DNA of 6,249 bases from Chryseobacterium sp. (GTDB taxonomy: Bacteria; Bacteroidota; Bacteroidia; Flavobacteriales; Weeksellaceae), in assembly GCA_003852805.1 (NCBI GenBank), contig RDDY01000075.1:1-6249 (forward strand), in the 5' to 3' direction. A program made the position numbers and the translations under genes. Positions 5,596 to 6,249 of this stretch are shown here, piece by piece. Under the pieces are notes generated by a model, which did not search any database, had not been told where the DNA came from, and saw only the letters and a list, made by a program, of their open reading frames with translations. Within the stretch, counting starts at the first letter, position 1; every line of letters starts with the position of its first letter.

Positions 5596-6249
5596 TTGAA
5601 GTTCCCGCTATATTATTCAAGAAAAATTGCTTTTTCCAAAGATAACAAAAATAACCTCTCACAGATTATTGTCTTCATCGGCCGAATCTCGGTGGCGTTG
5701 GGGATTATTGTTTCACTCATCACCATCTCCACAGGGGTCGGTTCCAAAAAGGCGATAAAGGAAAGGCTGGCTGATTTCACGGGACACATAACGGTGAAGT
5801 CTACACGATCCAACAACTCATACAACACTTCGGTTCTCGATGCAGACGAACTGCGCGAGGAGCAACTGCGGAAACTGAAAGGTGTAGACCGCGTGCAGAG
5901 TTTCGCCACGGTAAGCGGCATCCTGCGCAATGCGGATAATTTTGACGGGATCATTCTGAAAGGTGTCGGCAAAGATTTCGACCGCGAGCGTTTTCGGAAA
6001 TTCATTGTGGAAGGCACCGTGCCCGATTATAATGAGGATGGTTACAACAACAAGATAATCATCTCGGCCAAGATTGCTTCCGATCTACATTTGAAGTCCA
6101 AAGATTCTATTGTGGCTATTTTCTCCAAAGAAAACCAAAAGCCGCTGTATAGGAAATTTGAGGTGGCGGGCATCTACAAAACCGACATCAAGATGATCGA
6201 TGATTTGTACGTCATCGGCGACATCAATCATGTCCGACGCATCCAAAAT
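5596..6249 (+). CDS. ABC transporter permease, MacB/FtsX/LolC-E type (N-terminal part)
   Basis: The first 218 residues are present and the gene continues past the window. Read from TTG at 5596, it begins (M)KFPLYYSRKIAFSK. A membrane helix follows at about residues 22-47 (IIVFIGRISVALGIIVSLITI), then TGVGSKKAIKERLADFTGHI and a large extracytoplasmic domain of the MacB periplasmic core type. This is the layout of permeases that move lipoproteins or other substrates using a separate ATPase. The nearest group is the LolC/LolE-like permeases; the substrate is not readable. The frame is closed upstream by TGA at 5575-5577, and there is no ATG between that stop and the start of the conserved sequence, so TTG is the best initiator. 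No ATPase gene lies in the window. Its 5' end is divergent from namZ with 5 bases between start codons. Confidence 0.88.
   Translation, partial: MKFPLYYSRKIAFSKDNKNNLSQIIVFIGRISVALGIIVSLITISTGVGSKKAIKERLADFTGHITVKSTRSNNSYNTSVLDADELREEQLRKLKGVDRVQSFATVSGILRNADNFDGIILKGVGKDFDRERFRKFIVEGTVPDYNEDGYNNKIIISAKIASDLHLKSKDSIVAIFSKENQKPLYRKFEVAGIYKTDIKMIDDLYVIGDINHVRRIQN
5637..5644 (-). promoter_or_regulatory. -7 promoter box for namZ, inside the ABC permease gene
   Basis: On the minus strand this reads TATCTTTG, an exact match to TAnnTTTG. The predicted start is near 5631, giving a leader of about 40 bases to the namZ ATG. The upstream element is weak: CTG (plus-strand 5662-5664) at a 17-base spacing instead of TTG. 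The box falls within codons 14-17 of the permease gene. Confidence 0.5.

Noticed and set aside
5613..6017. 134-residue minus-strand open frame upstream of namZ
   Set aside because: It is antisense to the ABC permease, whose frame is clearly conserved. Its composition (Ser/Arg-rich) is that of a shadow.
1..6249. CRISPR array, insertion sequence, prophage or defence system
   Set aside because: No regularly spaced repeats, transposase, terminal inverted repeats, integrase or defence-type domains were seen. Apart from terminators, no long repeats were found by eye.

Overview
The window looks like an ordinary chromosomal segment of a Bacteroidota member, most likely class Flavobacteriia and possibly close to Weeksellaceae. 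The family placement is inference. The evidence is a fused OlsF-type aminolipid synthase, a DUF3575-like outer membrane protein and a GH171/NamZ (DUF1343) protein. It also includes promoter-like sites matching the Bacteroidota consensus TTG-N(17-23)-TAnnTTTG, and the general lack of Shine-Dalgarno sequences. I see no insertion sequence, phage gene, CRISPR array or sign of recent transfer.

Positions 1-2157, plus strand: the 3' end of an aspartate kinase gene (lysC) is followed after 9 bp by a complete olsF-like gene. Its product has an N-terminal PlsC-type O-acyltransferase domain and a C-terminal OlsB-like N-acyltransferase domain, which together would build an ornithine- or other amino-acid-based lipid. 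Positions 2158-2354 hold a stand-alone tRNA-Phe(GAA) unit with its own matching promoter and a strong intrinsic terminator.

Positions 2355-4396, plus strand: a secreted thioredoxin-fold protein with a long helical, TPR-like C-terminal part ends at a second strong terminator. It is followed by a DUF3575-like secreted barrel protein, coupled by an ATGA overlap to a 68-residue two-helix membrane protein.

Positions 4397-6249: a minus-strand namZ (exo-beta-N-acetylmuramidase, peptidoglycan turnover) meets the small membrane gene end to end, the two stop codons forming the palindrome TGATCA. At its 5' end namZ is divergent from an ABC transporter permease (MacB/FtsX/LolC-E type) that runs off the window. 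The two start codons are only 5 bp apart. Each gene appears to have its -7 promoter box inside the coding sequence of the other, so the two transcripts should overlap at their 5' ends. This divergent, mutually embedded arrangement is the most unusual feature here. The permease has to start at TTG because its frame has no ATG near the 5' end.

Several genes share a cell-envelope theme (aminolipid synthesis, secreted thioredoxin, barrel protein, muramidase, lipoprotein-type transporter), but nothing in the sequence shows that they form one system.
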